Both the position numbers and the translations under genes were made by a program. From CANKHA01 sp963750965 (GTDB lineage: Bacteria; Pseudomonadota; Alphaproteobacteria; Rhizobiales; Xanthobacteraceae), in assembly GCA_963750965.1 (NCBI GenBank), contig CAVVSK010000007.1:4310-68309 (forward strand): 64,000 nucleotides of DNA, written 5' to 3'. Below are positions 43,626-53,220 of the stretch, one piece after another (positions within the stretch are counted from its first letter, which is position 1; each line of letters opens with the position of its first letter). Below the pieces are notes generated by a model. It was not told the DNA's origin. It did no database searches and was given only the letters and a program-made list of their open reading frames with translations.

Positions 43626-46545
43626 CTACTCCGCTGCTTCGCGCGGCATTTCCACCGCCGGCTCCACTCGCGCCGCGCAATATTTGAATTCAGGAATCTT
43701 TCCAAACGGATCGAGCGCGGGGTTGGTCAGCAGATTGGCCGCCGCCTCGACATAGGCGAAGGGGATAAACACCACGCCATCCGGAACGGAGTCATCCTGG
43801 CGGGCAGAAAGCTCAACCACGCCGCGGCGGGTGGAAACCCGCACCATGTCGCCCGGCCTGATGCCGAGTTTTGTGATGGTGCCGCGCGACAAGCCTGCGA
43901 CAGGACCCGGCTCCAATGCATCCAGCACTGAGGCGCGGCGCGTCATCGCTCCGGTGTGCCAATGCTCGAGTTGGCGGCCGGTGGTGAGGATGAAAGGATA
44001 ATCCGCGTCCGGCATCTCGTCCGGCGCGCTGTATTTGGTCGCCACCAGCTTAGCCAGGCCGTTCGGGCGTGGAATGCCCGTGTCGAACACGACGTCGCGG
44101 CCGGGAATATCCGGTCCGTCGGTCGGATAAGTGACGTGATATTCCCGCTCGACGCGCTCCCAGGTAATGTTGTCGAGCGCCGGCATCAGCCTCGCCATCT
44201 CGGTGAAGACCTCGCTGACATGCTGGTAGTTCCACTTGCAGCCGATGCGCTGTGCGAGATCCTGGATGATCCACAGATCCTGCCGCGCATCGCCCGGCAT
44301 CGGCAGCGCCTTGCGGCCCATCTGCACCTGACGGTTGGTATTGGTCACCGTCCCATCCTTCTCCGGCCAGGCGGAGGCGGGCAGGATGACGTCGGCATAG
44401 GAGGCTGTTTCGGTCAGGAAAATGTCCTGCACCACGAGATGCTCGAGATGTGCCAGCGCAGTGCGCGCGTGGTTGAGGTCGGGATCCGACATCGCGGGGT
44501 TCTCGCCCATGATGTACATGCCCTTGATCTCGTCGTCATGCACGGCATCCATGATCTCCACCACGGTCTTGCCGCGCTTGGGGTCGAGCGTCACACCCCA
44601 GGCCGCTTCATATTTGGCGCGGATCTGCGGATCCTCCACCGACTTGTAGTCCGGGAAGAACATCGGGATCAGACCGGCGTCGGAAGCGCCCTGCACGTTG
44701 TTCTGGCCGCGCAGTGGATGCAGCCCGGTGCCGGGCCGTCCGATCTGGCCGCAAATTAGCGACAGCGCGATCAGGCAGCGCGCATTGTCGGTGCCGTGGG
44801 TGTGTTGTGAAACGCCCATGCCCCAGAAAATGATGGCGCTTTCGGCGCGCGCGAAGGTGCGCGCGACCTTGCGCAGCACGTCAGGCTCGATGCCGCAGAT
44901 CGGCGACATTTCTTCCGGCGTGAAAGGCTTCACGCTCTCGCGCGAGCTGCTCGAAGCCCTCGGTGTTGCTCTGGACGTATTGCTGGTCATAGAGCTTCTC
45001 TTCGATGATGACGTTGAGGATGCCGTTGAGCATCGCCACGTCGGTGCCGTTCTTGAACTGCAGCATCTGCCAGGCGTGGCGCGCCAGCGCATGGCCGCGC
45101 GGATCCATCACGATCAGCTTGGCGCCGCGCTTGGCCGCCTGCTTAAAGAAGGTGGCGGCGACCGGGTGGTTCTCGGTCGGGTTGGCGCCGATGACGATGA
45201 TGACGTCGGAATTCTTGCATTCGTTGAAGGTCGCGGTGACCGCCGCCGAGCCGACGCCTTCCAGCAGCGCGGCCACCGACGAGGCGTGGCACAGCCGCGT
45301 GCAGTGATCGACGTTGTTGGAGCCGAAGCCGGTGCGCACCAGCTTCTGGAACAGATAGGCCTCCTCATTCGAGCCCTTGGCCGAGCCGAAACCCGCTAAT
45401 GCACGAGGCCCGTCGCGGTCGCGGATTTTTACCAGGCCCTTGGCGGCGCGCTCCATCGCCTCTTCCCAGGTGGCCTCGCGGAAATGCGTCCAGGGATTGG
45501 CCGGATCGACCAGATCGTCAGCATGCTTGGGAACGCCCTCCTTGCGGACCAGCGGCTTGGTCAGGCGCTGCGGGCTGGTGACATAGTCAAATCCAAAGCG
45601 TCCTTTCACGCAGAGCCGGTTTTCATTCGCGGGGCCTTCGCGCCCGGTCACCGCGATCAGCTTGTCGTCCTTGATCTGGTAAGTGAGCTGGCAGCCGACG
45701 CCGCAATAAGGGCAGACGCTGTCGACCTTGCGGTCGGGGTACTCGGTGCGGACGTTCTGCTCGTTGACCAGCGTGGCCGGCATCAACGCGCCGGTCGGGC
45801 AGGCCTGCACGCATTCGCCACAAGCGACGCAAGTGGAATTCCCCATCGGGTCGTCGAAGTCGAAGACGATCTTTTCGTTATGACCGCGGCCCGCCATGCC
45901 GATGACGTCATTGACCTGCACTTCGCGGCAGGCGCGGACGCAGAGATTGCAGTGAATGCAGGCATCGAGATTGACCGCCATCGCCACATGGCTGCGGTCG
46001 GACGCCGGCTGCTTCTCGCGCTCGGGAAAGCGGCCGGTCTCGATGCCCATCTTGTCGGCCCAGCTCCAGAATTTCGAAACGGGATCATGCGAGGTGGCGC
46101 GCTCGGGCTGATCGGAGACCAGGAGATCGAAGATCATCTTGCGTGCGGTCTTGGCGCGGTCATTGGAGGCATTGACCTTCATGCCGGCGGCGGGCTTGCG
46201 GATGCAGCTCGCGGCCAAGACGCGCTCGCCCTCGATCTCGACCATGCAGGCGCGGCAATTGCCGTCGGCGCGGTAACCCGGCTCCGGCGCATAGCACAGA
46301 TGGGGAATCTCCACGCCTTCCCGCTTGGCGACCTGCCAGATGGTCTCGCCCGCGCGCGCGACGACCTCGCGCCCGTCAAGGGTGAAGGCGACGGTGGCCG
46401 GACCCTTGCCGGTGCCTTCGACGCTCTCCACCGGACCGGTATGCGTGGTGCCGGGCTTGCCGGCATGGATGTTGTCGCCGCCTGCCGCGCCCTGCTTGTC
46501 GTGGCCATAGCCGACAGGTTTTTGATCTTTGCCGTTGGTCGTCAT
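43626..46545 (-). pseudogene. fdsA: NAD-dependent formate dehydrogenase alpha subunit, single frameshift
   Basis: A Mo-bis-PGD enzyme oxidising formate to CO2. Dropping one base near 44943 (in the CGCGCG run) joins two frames into about 972 residues, normal for FdsA. The N-terminal 2Fe-2S domain (HLCYAPEPGYRADGNCRACM), ferredoxin-like 4Fe-4S pairs (CIHCNLCVRACREV, CVACGECVQACPTG), the pterin-proximal cluster VCPYCGVGC and the active-site cysteine in HCTRLCHASSV (Cys, not selenocysteine) are all intact. After the shift, FTPEEMSPICGIEPDVLRK and later pterin-binding motifs continue. It lies four bases after the fused fdsGB gene. Confidence 0.85.
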
Positions 46546-46549
46546 GATG

Positions 46550-48265
46550 TCACCATTTCCCCATCGGCTTGCTCAGGTCCTCGGGAAAATATTTGAGTAC
46601 GCAAAGGAGCGGGTTGGGCGCCGCCTGGCCGAGGCCGCAGATCGAGGCGTCGCGCATGGCGGTGGAAAGCTCGGTCAGCAGCGCCGCATCCCACGGCCCC
46701 TGCTCCATCAATTTCACCGCCTTCTCGGTGCCGACGCGACAGGGCGTGCACTGCCCGCAACTCTCGTCCTCAAAGAAACGCATGAGATTGATTGCGGTTG
46801 CCTTCATGTCGTCCTGCTCGGAAAGAACGACCACCGCATGCGAGCCGATGAAACAGCCGTGTTTTTCCAGCGTACCGAAATCGAGCGGAATATCCGCCAT
46901 CGAGGCCGGCAGGATGCCGCCCGACGCGCCGCCCGGCAGATAAGCCTTGAAGCTGTGGCCATCTGCCATGCCGCCGCAAAATTCGTCGATCAATTCGCGT
47001 GCGGTGATGCCGGCGGGGGCAAGTTTCACACCGGGATTCTTCACCCGGCCGGAAACGGAGAAGCTGCGAAAACCCTTGCGCTCGTGCCGCCCCTGCGAGG
47101 TGAACCAGGCCGCGCCCTTCTCAAGGATATCGCGCAGCCAATACATCGTCTCGACATTCTGCTCGAGCGTCGGGCGGCCGAACAAGCCGACCTGCGCGAG
47201 ATAGGGCGGGCGGTGGCGCGGCAACCCGCGCTTGCCTTCGATCGATTCGATCATCGCGGATTCTTCACCGCAGATGTAAGCGCCCGCCCCACGCCGCAGA
47301 TGCAACTTGCTATGCGGCGAAAGGCCGGCCTGCTCGACCTTGGTCAGCTCTTCCAGCAGCATCAGCCGCAGTTCGGGATATTCATCGCGGATGTAGATAT
47401 AGGTCTCGACCGCCTCGACCACCCAGGCGGCGATCAGCATGCCTTCGATGAAACGGTGGGGATCGAGGGCGAGATAATGCCGGTCCTTGAAGGTCCCGGG
47501 CTCGCCCTCGTCGGCATTCACAGCGAACAAGCGCGGGGCGGGCTCATTGCGCACCAGCGTCCATTTGCGGCCGGTGGGAAAGCCCGCGCCGCCAAGGCCG
47601 CGCAGTCCGGAATCGTCTACCGCCTTGATGATCTCTTCGCGCGTGCGGCTGCCATCGAGGCAGGATTTCAGCAGCGCATAGCCGCCCTCGGCGCGGTACT
47701 GCTCAAATGTCTTACCCGGATGCAACGCATGCGCATGCGGCTTATCCTTCACGGCAGCCGCGACCTTCCCTGCATTCGCTTCGAAAGTCTGCACGTGACC
47801 GACGGCACACACCGGCGCGTGGTCGCAGGCGCCCATGCAGGGCGCGCGCAGCACGCGCACGCCGGCACCGAGTTTCCCCGGCAGCTCGGCGAGCAGCTTT
47901 TCGGCGCCCGCCATCGCGCAAGACAGCGAGTCACAAACACGCACGGTGACTGCGGGCGGCGATAATTCGCCTTCCTTCACCAAATCGAAATGCGCGTAAA
48001 AGGTCGCGACTTCATAGACTTCGGCTAGTGCCAATTTCATCTCGGCGGCGAGCGCGGCGAGATGCGCGGCGGAAAGACAGCCATAGGCGTCCTGGATGAG
48101 ATGCAAATGCTCGATCAACAGATCGCGCCGGCGCGGCTTGTCGCCGAGCAGCGCGCAGACCTCATCGAGCGCCTGCGGATCGACCTGCCGGCCTTTCGGC
48201 GTGCGGCGCGGCCTGCGGTTTGGCTGCGCGCCGCTGGCGCGTGGGGGAGGCGTTTGAATATTCAT
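46550..48265 (-). CDS. fdsB: formate dehydrogenase fused gamma-beta subunit (NuoE-NuoF type)
   Basis: A 571-residue NAD-reducing subunit. Residues about 25-165 form a NuoE/FdsG-like thioredoxin fold with 2Fe-2S ligands in CDSLSCAMAG and APCMGACDHAP. The rest is FdsB/NuoF: the NAD/FMN site GLRGLGGAGFPTGRKW, NADEGEPGTFKDR, GAGAYICGEESAMIESIEG and the 4Fe-4S ligands SCGQCTPCR with a downstream CGLG. In many Fds operons gamma and beta are separate genes; here they are one. GGAG precedes the ATG. It is divergent from a LysR gene and is the first gene of the fds operon. Confidence 0.92.
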   Translation of the reverse strand: MNIQTPPPRASGAQPNRRPRRTPKGRQVDPQALDEVCALLGDKPRRRDLLIEHLHLIQDAYGCLSAAHLAALAAEMKLALAEVYEVATFYAHFDLVKEGELSPPAVTVRVCDSLSCAMAGAEKLLAELPGKLGAGVRVLRAPCMGACDHAPVCAVGHVQTFEANAGKVAAAVKDKPHAHALHPGKTFEQYRAEGGYALLKSCLDGSRTREEIIKAVDDSGLRGLGGAGFPTGRKWTLVRNEPAPRLFAVNADEGEPGTFKDRHYLALDPHRFIEGMLIAAWVVEAVETYIYIRDEYPELRLMLLEELTKVEQAGLSPHSKLHLRRGAGAYICGEESAMIESIEGKRGLPRHRPPYLAQVGLFGRPTLEQNVETMYWLRDILEKGAAWFTSQGRHERKGFRSFSVSGRVKNPGVKLAPAGITARELIDEFCGGMADGHSFKAYLPGGASGGILPASMADIPLDFGTLEKHGCFIGSHAVVVLSEQDDMKATAINLMRFFEDESCGQCTPCRVGTEKAVKLMEQGPWDAALLTELSTAMRDASICGLGQAAPNPLLCVLKYFPEDLSKPMGKW

Positions 48266-48329
48266 GGCGAGCTCCAGAGCTCAAAGTCGGTCTCCAGGGG
48301 CTTCCAGACAATCCCCCAAAGTCCATGGG

Positions 48330-48350
48330 TCAATAGATATCTCCTATCGA
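48330..48350. promoter_or_regulatory. LysR-type operator candidate between fds and its regulator
   Basis: TCAATAG at 48330-48336 and CTATCGA at 48344-48350 form an inverted repeat with one mismatch and a 7-base centre, containing the T-N11-A type symmetry of LysR sites. It sits in the 166-base divergent region, 65 bases from the fdsB start and 82 from the LysR start, a usual place for shared control. Confidence 0.5.
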
Positions 48351-48431
48351 CTTGAGGGGCATTGCTGATTATTATTGACGTAAATGCCAGAGATTTCTTT
48401 GGCGTAAGCGCTTGGCGTTGTTGGACAAACC

Positions 48432-49328
48432 ATGATCGACCGGTTGGACTTCATCTTGGCGCTTGCCCGGGAGCGGCATTTTGGCCGGGCGGCCGAAGCC
48501 TGCGGCGTGACCCAGCCCACCCTGTCGGCCGGGGTGAAACAGCTCGAAGAGCAGATGGGCGTGCTCCTGGTAAACCGCGGCTCGCGCTTTCAGAGTTTTA
48601 CGCCGGAAGGCGAGCGCGTGCTGGAATGGGCGCGGCGCATTGTCGGCGACACCCGCGCCATGCGCGAGGAGATCAATTCGCTGCGACACGGCCTCACCGG
48701 CCGGCTGCGGATCGCGGCGATCCCCACCGCGCTGGCGATGGTGGCCGCGCTCACAACGCCCTATCGCGAGCGGCATCCGAATGTGCAATTCACCATCTGG
48801 TCACGCACCTCGATCGAAATTCTGGAACTGCTCGACAATCTCGAAATCGATGCCGGCATCACTTATCTCGGCAACGAGCCGGTGGGGCGGGTGAACACCG
48901 TGCCGCTCTATCGCGAGCGCTACCGCCTGCTCACTTCCGCCGATGCGCCCCTTGGCAATCGCGAAACCGTCACCTGGGCAGAGGTGGGGCAGGTGCCGCT
49001 CTGTTTGCTCACTCCCGACATGCAGAACCGGCGCATCATTGACCGATTGCTCAAAAGCGCGGGCGGGGAATCGCGGCCGACACTGGAATCGGATTCGATG
49101 ATCCTGCTGTTCTCCCACGTACGCACCGGACGCTGGGCGAGCGTGATGCCAGCGAAGCTGGCCGAAACGCTCGGGCTCACCGAGACGATCCGCGCGATCC
49201 CGATCCTGGAACCGGAAGCGGTGCAGACCATTGGGCTGGTTGTGCCCGCGCGCGAGCCGATGATGCCCGCCACCGCCGCATTGGTGACGGAAGCCAAACG
49301 CGTCGCTCCGAAGTTGGAGGCGGCGTGA
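48432..49328 (+). CDS. LysR-family transcriptional regulator of the formate dehydrogenase operon
   Basis: A 298-residue regulator with the N-terminal winged helix (FILALARERHFGRAAEACGVTQPTLSAGVKQLEEQMGVLL at residues 7-46) and a periplasmic-binding-like effector domain. It is divergent from fdsB with an inverted repeat between, the classical LysR layout, so formate or a related signal probably controls fds. The effector is inference. Confidence 0.9.
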   Translation: MIDRLDFILALARERHFGRAAEACGVTQPTLSAGVKQLEEQMGVLLVNRGSRFQSFTPEGERVLEWARRIVGDTRAMREEINSLRHGLTGRLRIAAIPTALAMVAALTTPYRERHPNVQFTIWSRTSIEILELLDNLEIDAGITYLGNEPVGRVNTVPLYRERYRLLTSADAPLGNRETVTWAEVGQVPLCLLTPDMQNRRIIDRLLKSAGGESRPTLESDSMILLFSHVRTGRWASVMPAKLAETLGLTETIRAIPILEPEAVQTIGLVVPAREPMMPATAALVTEAKRVAPKLEAA

Positions 49329-49437
49329 GGCGGTGACGCTGTTGGCGTCATCCGTTAGACTTGGCGCACGTCCGCGGGACAACTACACTTTCAAAAAAGC
49401 GAGATCCGTCAGGTAGGACAGCCTTAGCGAGGGAGTA

Positions 49438-49902
49438 ATGGAAAGGACGCGCACTGAAAGCGAACCAAAGCTCCTGTTTCCAAAACTGACCGCCTTTTAC
49501 GATCATGTCATTCCGCTATCGTGGTTGATTATTCGCGGCGCTGTTGGTCTCAACCTTGCCATTCATGGCTGGGGCAAGATTGGTCGCAGCGGAGGACCCG
49601 GGCAATTAGTGCAAAAATTGCCCCAATCCGCTGCCATCGGCGATGAGATCACATTCGTTCTCATGCTGATCGAGTTCGTCGGTGGGCTTTGCATCACGGT
49701 CGGTCTGTTCACCCGTTTTTGGGCAGCTGCAGCTGCCGTCGAAATGGCGGTGCTGACTTTCTATATCTACTGGAGCAACGGCTACGGTTGGCTTAGCCGC
49801 GGTTACGAATACACGTTAATGTGGGGGCTTGTGCTATTCGCCGTGGCACTGCGCGGCGGCGGCCCATGGTCGATCGATCGACGGCTCGGCCGCGAATTGT
49901 AG
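49438..49902 (+). CDS. DoxX-family membrane protein
   Basis: A 154-residue protein with four predicted helices. DoxX-like stretches are PLSWLIIRGAVGLNLAIHGWGKIGRSGG, FVLMLIEFVGGLCITVGLFTRFWA and YTLMWGLVLFAVALRGGGPWSIDRRLG. GAGGGAG lies two bases before the ATG. It follows the LysR gene by 109 bases, probably as a separate unit. Role unknown; DoxX proteins often relate to redox stress. Confidence 0.82.
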   Translation: MERTRTESEPKLLFPKLTAFYDHVIPLSWLIIRGAVGLNLAIHGWGKIGRSGGPGQLVQKLPQSAAIGDEITFVLMLIEFVGGLCITVGLFTRFWAAAAAVEMAVLTFYIYWSNGYGWLSRGYEYTLMWGLVLFAVALRGGGPWSIDRRLGREL

Positions 49903-50018
49903 CGGGTAAGCTTTTTCTTGCTTCACCGCAACCGGACAGCAACCGTTCAAGAAACTGGGATCGCAACCGCCTTACATGAAGTAGCGTCGCGGCGTGACGT
50001 TCGCGACTTTCTCAGCCG

Positions 50019-51716
50019 CTAGAACAGCCCAACGATCTTCCCATCGGCGCCGACGTCGATGCTGTCGGCTGACGGCACTTTGGGAAGACCCGGCATGGTC
50101 ATGATCTCACCGCAGATCGCGACGACGAATTCCGCGCCGGCGGAAAGCCGCACTTCGCGCACATTCATGGTGTGATTGACCGGCGCGCCCTTGGCGTCGG
50201 GATTGGTCGAGAATGAATACTGCGTCTTGGCGATGCAGACCGGCAGCTTGCCGAAGCCCATTTCTTCCCATGTCTTGAGCTGATCCTTCACCGACTTGTC
50301 GGCGGTGACGTCGCCGGCGCGGTAGATCTCCCTGGCGATGGTGCAGATCTTTTCGAACAGCGACTGGTCATCCGCGTAGAGCAGCTTCAGCTTGCCCTTG
50401 TTCTCGTCGATCGTCTTCACCACCGCGCGCGCGACGTCGGCCGCGCCTTCCCCGCCCATCGCCCAGTGATCGGCCATCAGGGCCTCGACGCCGAGCTCCT
50501 TGCACTTGTCCTTCACCAGCTTGATCTCGGCATCGGTGTCGGCGGAGAAGCGGTTAATCGAGACGACCGCCGGCAGGCCGAATTTCTTCACGTTCTCGAC
50601 ATGGCGCGCGATATTGGCCATGCCGGTCTCCAGCGCCTTCAAGTCTTCCTTCTTCAAATCCTCTTTCTTCACCCCACCGTGCATCTTGAGCGCGCGGATG
50701 GTAGCGACGATCACCACGCAATCCGGAGCGATGCCGGCCTTGCGGCATTTGATGTCGATGAATTTCTCCGCGCCGAGATCGGCGCCGAAGCCAGCTTCGG
50801 TCACGACGTAATCGGCAAGCTTGAGCGCCGTGGTGGTGGCCACCACCGAGTTGCAGCCATGCGCGATATTGGCGAAGGGGCCGCCATGGATGAAGGCGGG
50901 TGTGCCTTCTAAAGTCTGTACCAGATTGGGTGCGATCGCTTCCTTCAGCAGCGCCGCCATGGCGCCATGCGCTTTCAGATCGCGCGCGCGCACCGGTTTG
51001 CGGTCGCGGGTATAGGCGACGATGATATTGCCGAGCCGCTCCTTCAGGTCATCCAGATCCTTGGCCAAGCAGAAGATCGCCATCACTTCCGAGGCCACGG
51101 TGATGTCGAAGCCGGCTTCGCGCGGATAGCCGTTGGCGACGCCGCCGAGCGAGCAGACGATCTCGCGCAGGGCGCGGTCGTTCATATCCATGACGCGGCG
51201 CCAGACCACGCGGCGGCTATCGATGCCGAGCGCATTGCCCCAGTAGATGTGATTGTCGACCAGCGCCGAGAGCAGGTTATGCGCCGAGGTGATGGCGTGG
51301 AAATCCCCGGTGAAGTGCAGATTGATGTCTTCCATCGGGATGACCTGGGCATATCCGCCGCCGGCCGCGCCCCCCTTCATGCCGAAGGACGGGCCGAGCG
51401 AAGGCTCGCGCAGGCAGAGCATCGCCTTCTTGCCGATGTGGTTGAGTGCGTCGGTGAGTCCCACGGTAGTGGTGGTCTTGCCCTCGCCCGCCGGCGTCGG
51501 CGTGATCGCGGTGACCAGGATCAGCTTGCCGTTCTTCTTGCTGGCCAGCGATTTGACGAAATCCATCGATACCTTGGCTTTGTAGTGCCCGTAGGGATCG
51601 AGATTCTCCGCCGCGATGCCGAGCTTTTCCTTCGCGATGTCTAGAATCGGCCGCTTGGTTGCGGCCTGCGAAATTTCAATGTCGGACTTCGGTGATTGGT
51701 GCTGCGAGGCGGGCAT
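50019..51716 (-). CDS. fhs: formate-tetrahydrofolate ligase
   Basis: A 565-residue enzyme forming 10-formyl-THF from formate, THF and ATP. The ATP loop is TPTPAGEGKTTTTVGL near residue 75; EPSLGPSFGMKGGAAGGGYAQVIPMEDINLHFTGDFHAI and TEAGFGADLGAEKFIDIKCR are signatures. The ATG at 51716 has AGGA seven bases upstream and matches the usual N-terminus; the longer reading is rejected. It is the last gene of a minus-strand run that begins with tctC at 60497, linking formate from oxalate to folate C1 metabolism. Confidence 0.96.
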   Translation of the reverse strand: MPASQHQSPKSDIEISQAATKRPILDIAKEKLGIAAENLDPYGHYKAKVSMDFVKSLASKKNGKLILVTAITPTPAGEGKTTTTVGLTDALNHIGKKAMLCLREPSLGPSFGMKGGAAGGGYAQVIPMEDINLHFTGDFHAITSAHNLLSALVDNHIYWGNALGIDSRRVVWRRVMDMNDRALREIVCSLGGVANGYPREAGFDITVASEVMAIFCLAKDLDDLKERLGNIIVAYTRDRKPVRARDLKAHGAMAALLKEAIAPNLVQTLEGTPAFIHGGPFANIAHGCNSVVATTTALKLADYVVTEAGFGADLGAEKFIDIKCRKAGIAPDCVVIVATIRALKMHGGVKKEDLKKEDLKALETGMANIARHVENVKKFGLPAVVSINRFSADTDAEIKLVKDKCKELGVEALMADHWAMGGEGAADVARAVVKTIDENKGKLKLLYADDQSLFEKICTIAREIYRAGDVTADKSVKDQLKTWEEMGFGKLPVCIAKTQYSFSTNPDAKGAPVNHTMNVREVRLSAGAEFVVAICGEIMTMPGLPKVPSADSIDVGADGKIVGLF

Positions 51717-51742
51717 GTTGTGATCCTGCAATTTGGCGAAAT

Positions 51743-52186
51743 TCAAGAAAGCGAAGCGGCGAAAAACAAAACGGCGGCGAGGACGCCGAGCGCACTGCGA
51801 ACCGCGTGCAGACGCCCCCATTTTTCAATCAAGGCGCGGCTGTTCGGACCGGCCTGTTGCGGCTCGGTGGCGAGCAGCGTGTCGTTGGTGTGCTTGATGA
51901 CAAAAAGCGTGAAAGGCCAGGGCGTGATAAGGCTCACCGAGCCGGCAAGCCACAGCCAGTTCCGGCTTTGCCACCACGCGACGAGACCGAGAATGGTGCC
52001 GATCAACGACAGCGAAGCCTGCATGGCGGCGCCACGTTTGTAGGCGGGCTTCCATTGCATCAGCATCGCCCGGTCGTCGAGCTTGAGCCGCGCCGGATGC
52101 TCGCAGGCGCTGACATAGACCGCAGCACCGGCAAACGCGGCGGCAACCAGCAAGGCGAGTTGTCCTGTGATCATTCCAGCGCTCAC
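51743..52186 (-). CDS. DUF1772-like membrane protein
   Basis: A 147-residue protein with four hydrophobic helices (QLALLVAAAFAGAAVYVS, SLSLIGTILGLVAWW, WLWLAGSVSLITPWPFTLFV, LGVLAAVLFFAASL). The sequence NDTLLATEP between helices resembles DUF1772 proteins. It starts three bases after the formyl-THF hydrolase-like gene; an ATG four codons in is an alternative start. It lies inside the oxalate/C1 operon between two folate genes. Function unknown; transport of a one-carbon metabolite is speculation. Confidence 0.75.
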   Translation of the reverse strand: MSAGMITGQLALLVAAAFAGAAVYVSACEHPARLKLDDRAMLMQWKPAYKRGAAMQASLSLIGTILGLVAWWQSRNWLWLAGSVSLITPWPFTLFVIKHTNDTLLATEPQQAGPNSRALIEKWGRLHAVRSALGVLAAVLFFAASLS

Positions 52187-52189
52187 CCG

Positions 52190-53119
52190 TCAGGCAAACC
52201 TTGCGCCCTTGGCGAGGCCTGCGGTCGCGGCCCATTCGCCGGCTTCGATTTTCTTGCCCTCGGGCGGCTGCACGCGGGTGAGCTTGAAACGGCCGTCGGC
52301 GCAGACCACGGTGACGCCATCGGCTTCCACGGCGACTATCTCGCCGAGCTTGCCGGCGATGCCCTTGGGATTCTTCGCCGGCAGCGGCTGGGCCTCGAAA
52401 ATCTTGATTGTCTTGCCGTCGAGCGTGGACCAGGCGCCGGGCGCCGGATTGCAGCCGCGGATCAACCGATCGATCTGTTCCCAGGGCTTGCCCCAGTCGA
52501 TCTTGGCATTGTCGGCCTTGCACATGCCTTCGTAGGTCGCCTTCAATTCATCCTGCTTGATCCGCGGCGCCTTGCCGCCCTTCACCAGATCGACCAACTC
52601 CATCATGGCCTCGACACCCATCGGAAATAACCGGTCGAAATAGACCGTGCCGAGGGTGTCCGTGTTGCTGATCGGCGTCTTCTTCTGCAACAGCACGTCG
52701 CCGGTATCGAGGCCATTATCCGGCCAGAAAATCGACAGACCGGTTTCCTTTTCGCCCTTGATGATCGGCCAGTTGATGGCGCTGGCGCCGCGATAGGCCG
52801 GCAGCAGCGAAGGATGATACTGGATCGAGCCGTGGGTCGGGGTGTTGAGGAATTCCTCCGGCACAAACAGCGTGACGAAAGCCATCACTTGCAGGTCCGG
52901 CTTCAGCGCCTTGAAATCCTCCCAGACCTTCGGCTCTTTGTAGGAGGCGGGCTGATGGACCGGCAGGTTCGCGGCGAGCGCGGCCTCCTTCAGCGGATCG
53001 GCCTTGGCGCCCGGCTTTTCCGGCGCGACATACACGGCGACGACGTTTTCGCCGCGCTTGAGCAGCGCTTCCAGCACCGCCTTGCCGAAGGCCTGCTGGC
53101 CATGGACCACGATACGCAT
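52190..53119 (-). CDS. formyltetrahydrofolate hydrolase-type formyltransferase (ALDH1L1 N-domain-like)
   Basis: A 309-residue Rossmann-fold formyltransferase-family enzyme. The active site motif HGSIQYHPSLLPAYRGASAINW, then LSIFWPDNGLDTGDVLLQKK, follows the N-terminal hydrolase domain of 10-formyl-THF dehydrogenase more closely than methionyl-tRNA formyltransferase; catalytic His and Asp are present. The C-terminal OB-like domain (AKIDWGKPWEQIDRLIRGCNPAPGAW) fits as well. There is no aldehyde dehydrogenase domain, so simple hydrolysis to formate and THF, or formyl transfer to an unknown acceptor, is predicted. It lies between frc and fhs. Automated tools will likely call it fmt. Confidence 0.72.
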   Translation of the reverse strand: MRIVVHGQQAFGKAVLEALLKRGENVVAVYVAPEKPGAKADPLKEAALAANLPVHQPASYKEPKVWEDFKALKPDLQVMAFVTLFVPEEFLNTPTHGSIQYHPSLLPAYRGASAINWPIIKGEKETGLSIFWPDNGLDTGDVLLQKKTPISNTDTLGTVYFDRLFPMGVEAMMELVDLVKGGKAPRIKQDELKATYEGMCKADNAKIDWGKPWEQIDRLIRGCNPAPGAWSTLDGKTIKIFEAQPLPAKNPKGIAGKLGEIVAVEADGVTVVCADGRFKLTRVQPPEGKKIEAGEWAATAGLAKGARFA

Positions 53120-53140
53120 TCCTCGCCTCCCACACTCCGC

Positions 53141-53212
53141 TCACGCCCGCACAGGCGGGCATCCGGCGAAAAGATCCATTTTGCGCTGGGTCCCCGCTTG
53201 CGCGGGGACGAG
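53141..53212. repeat. double palindromic repeat (GCCCGC and GTCCCCGC units)
   Basis: GCCCGC/GCGGGC hairpin at 53145-53160 over ACAG, then GTCCCCGC/GCGGGGAC perfect hairpin at 53190-53209 over TTGC. CATTTTGCGCTGGG between them matches, in reverse complement, the sequence after the hairpin at 42958-42977. It fills the gap between frc and the formyl-THF hydrolase-like gene and could attenuate transcription between them. Confidence 0.65.
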
Positions 53213-53220
53213 CGGTTTAG

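Noticed and set aside
45270..45300. Selenocysteine at the formate dehydrogenase active site
   Set aside because: The codon at the catalytic position in HCTRLCHASSV is TGC, a cysteine; no in-frame TGA or SECIS-like hairpin there.
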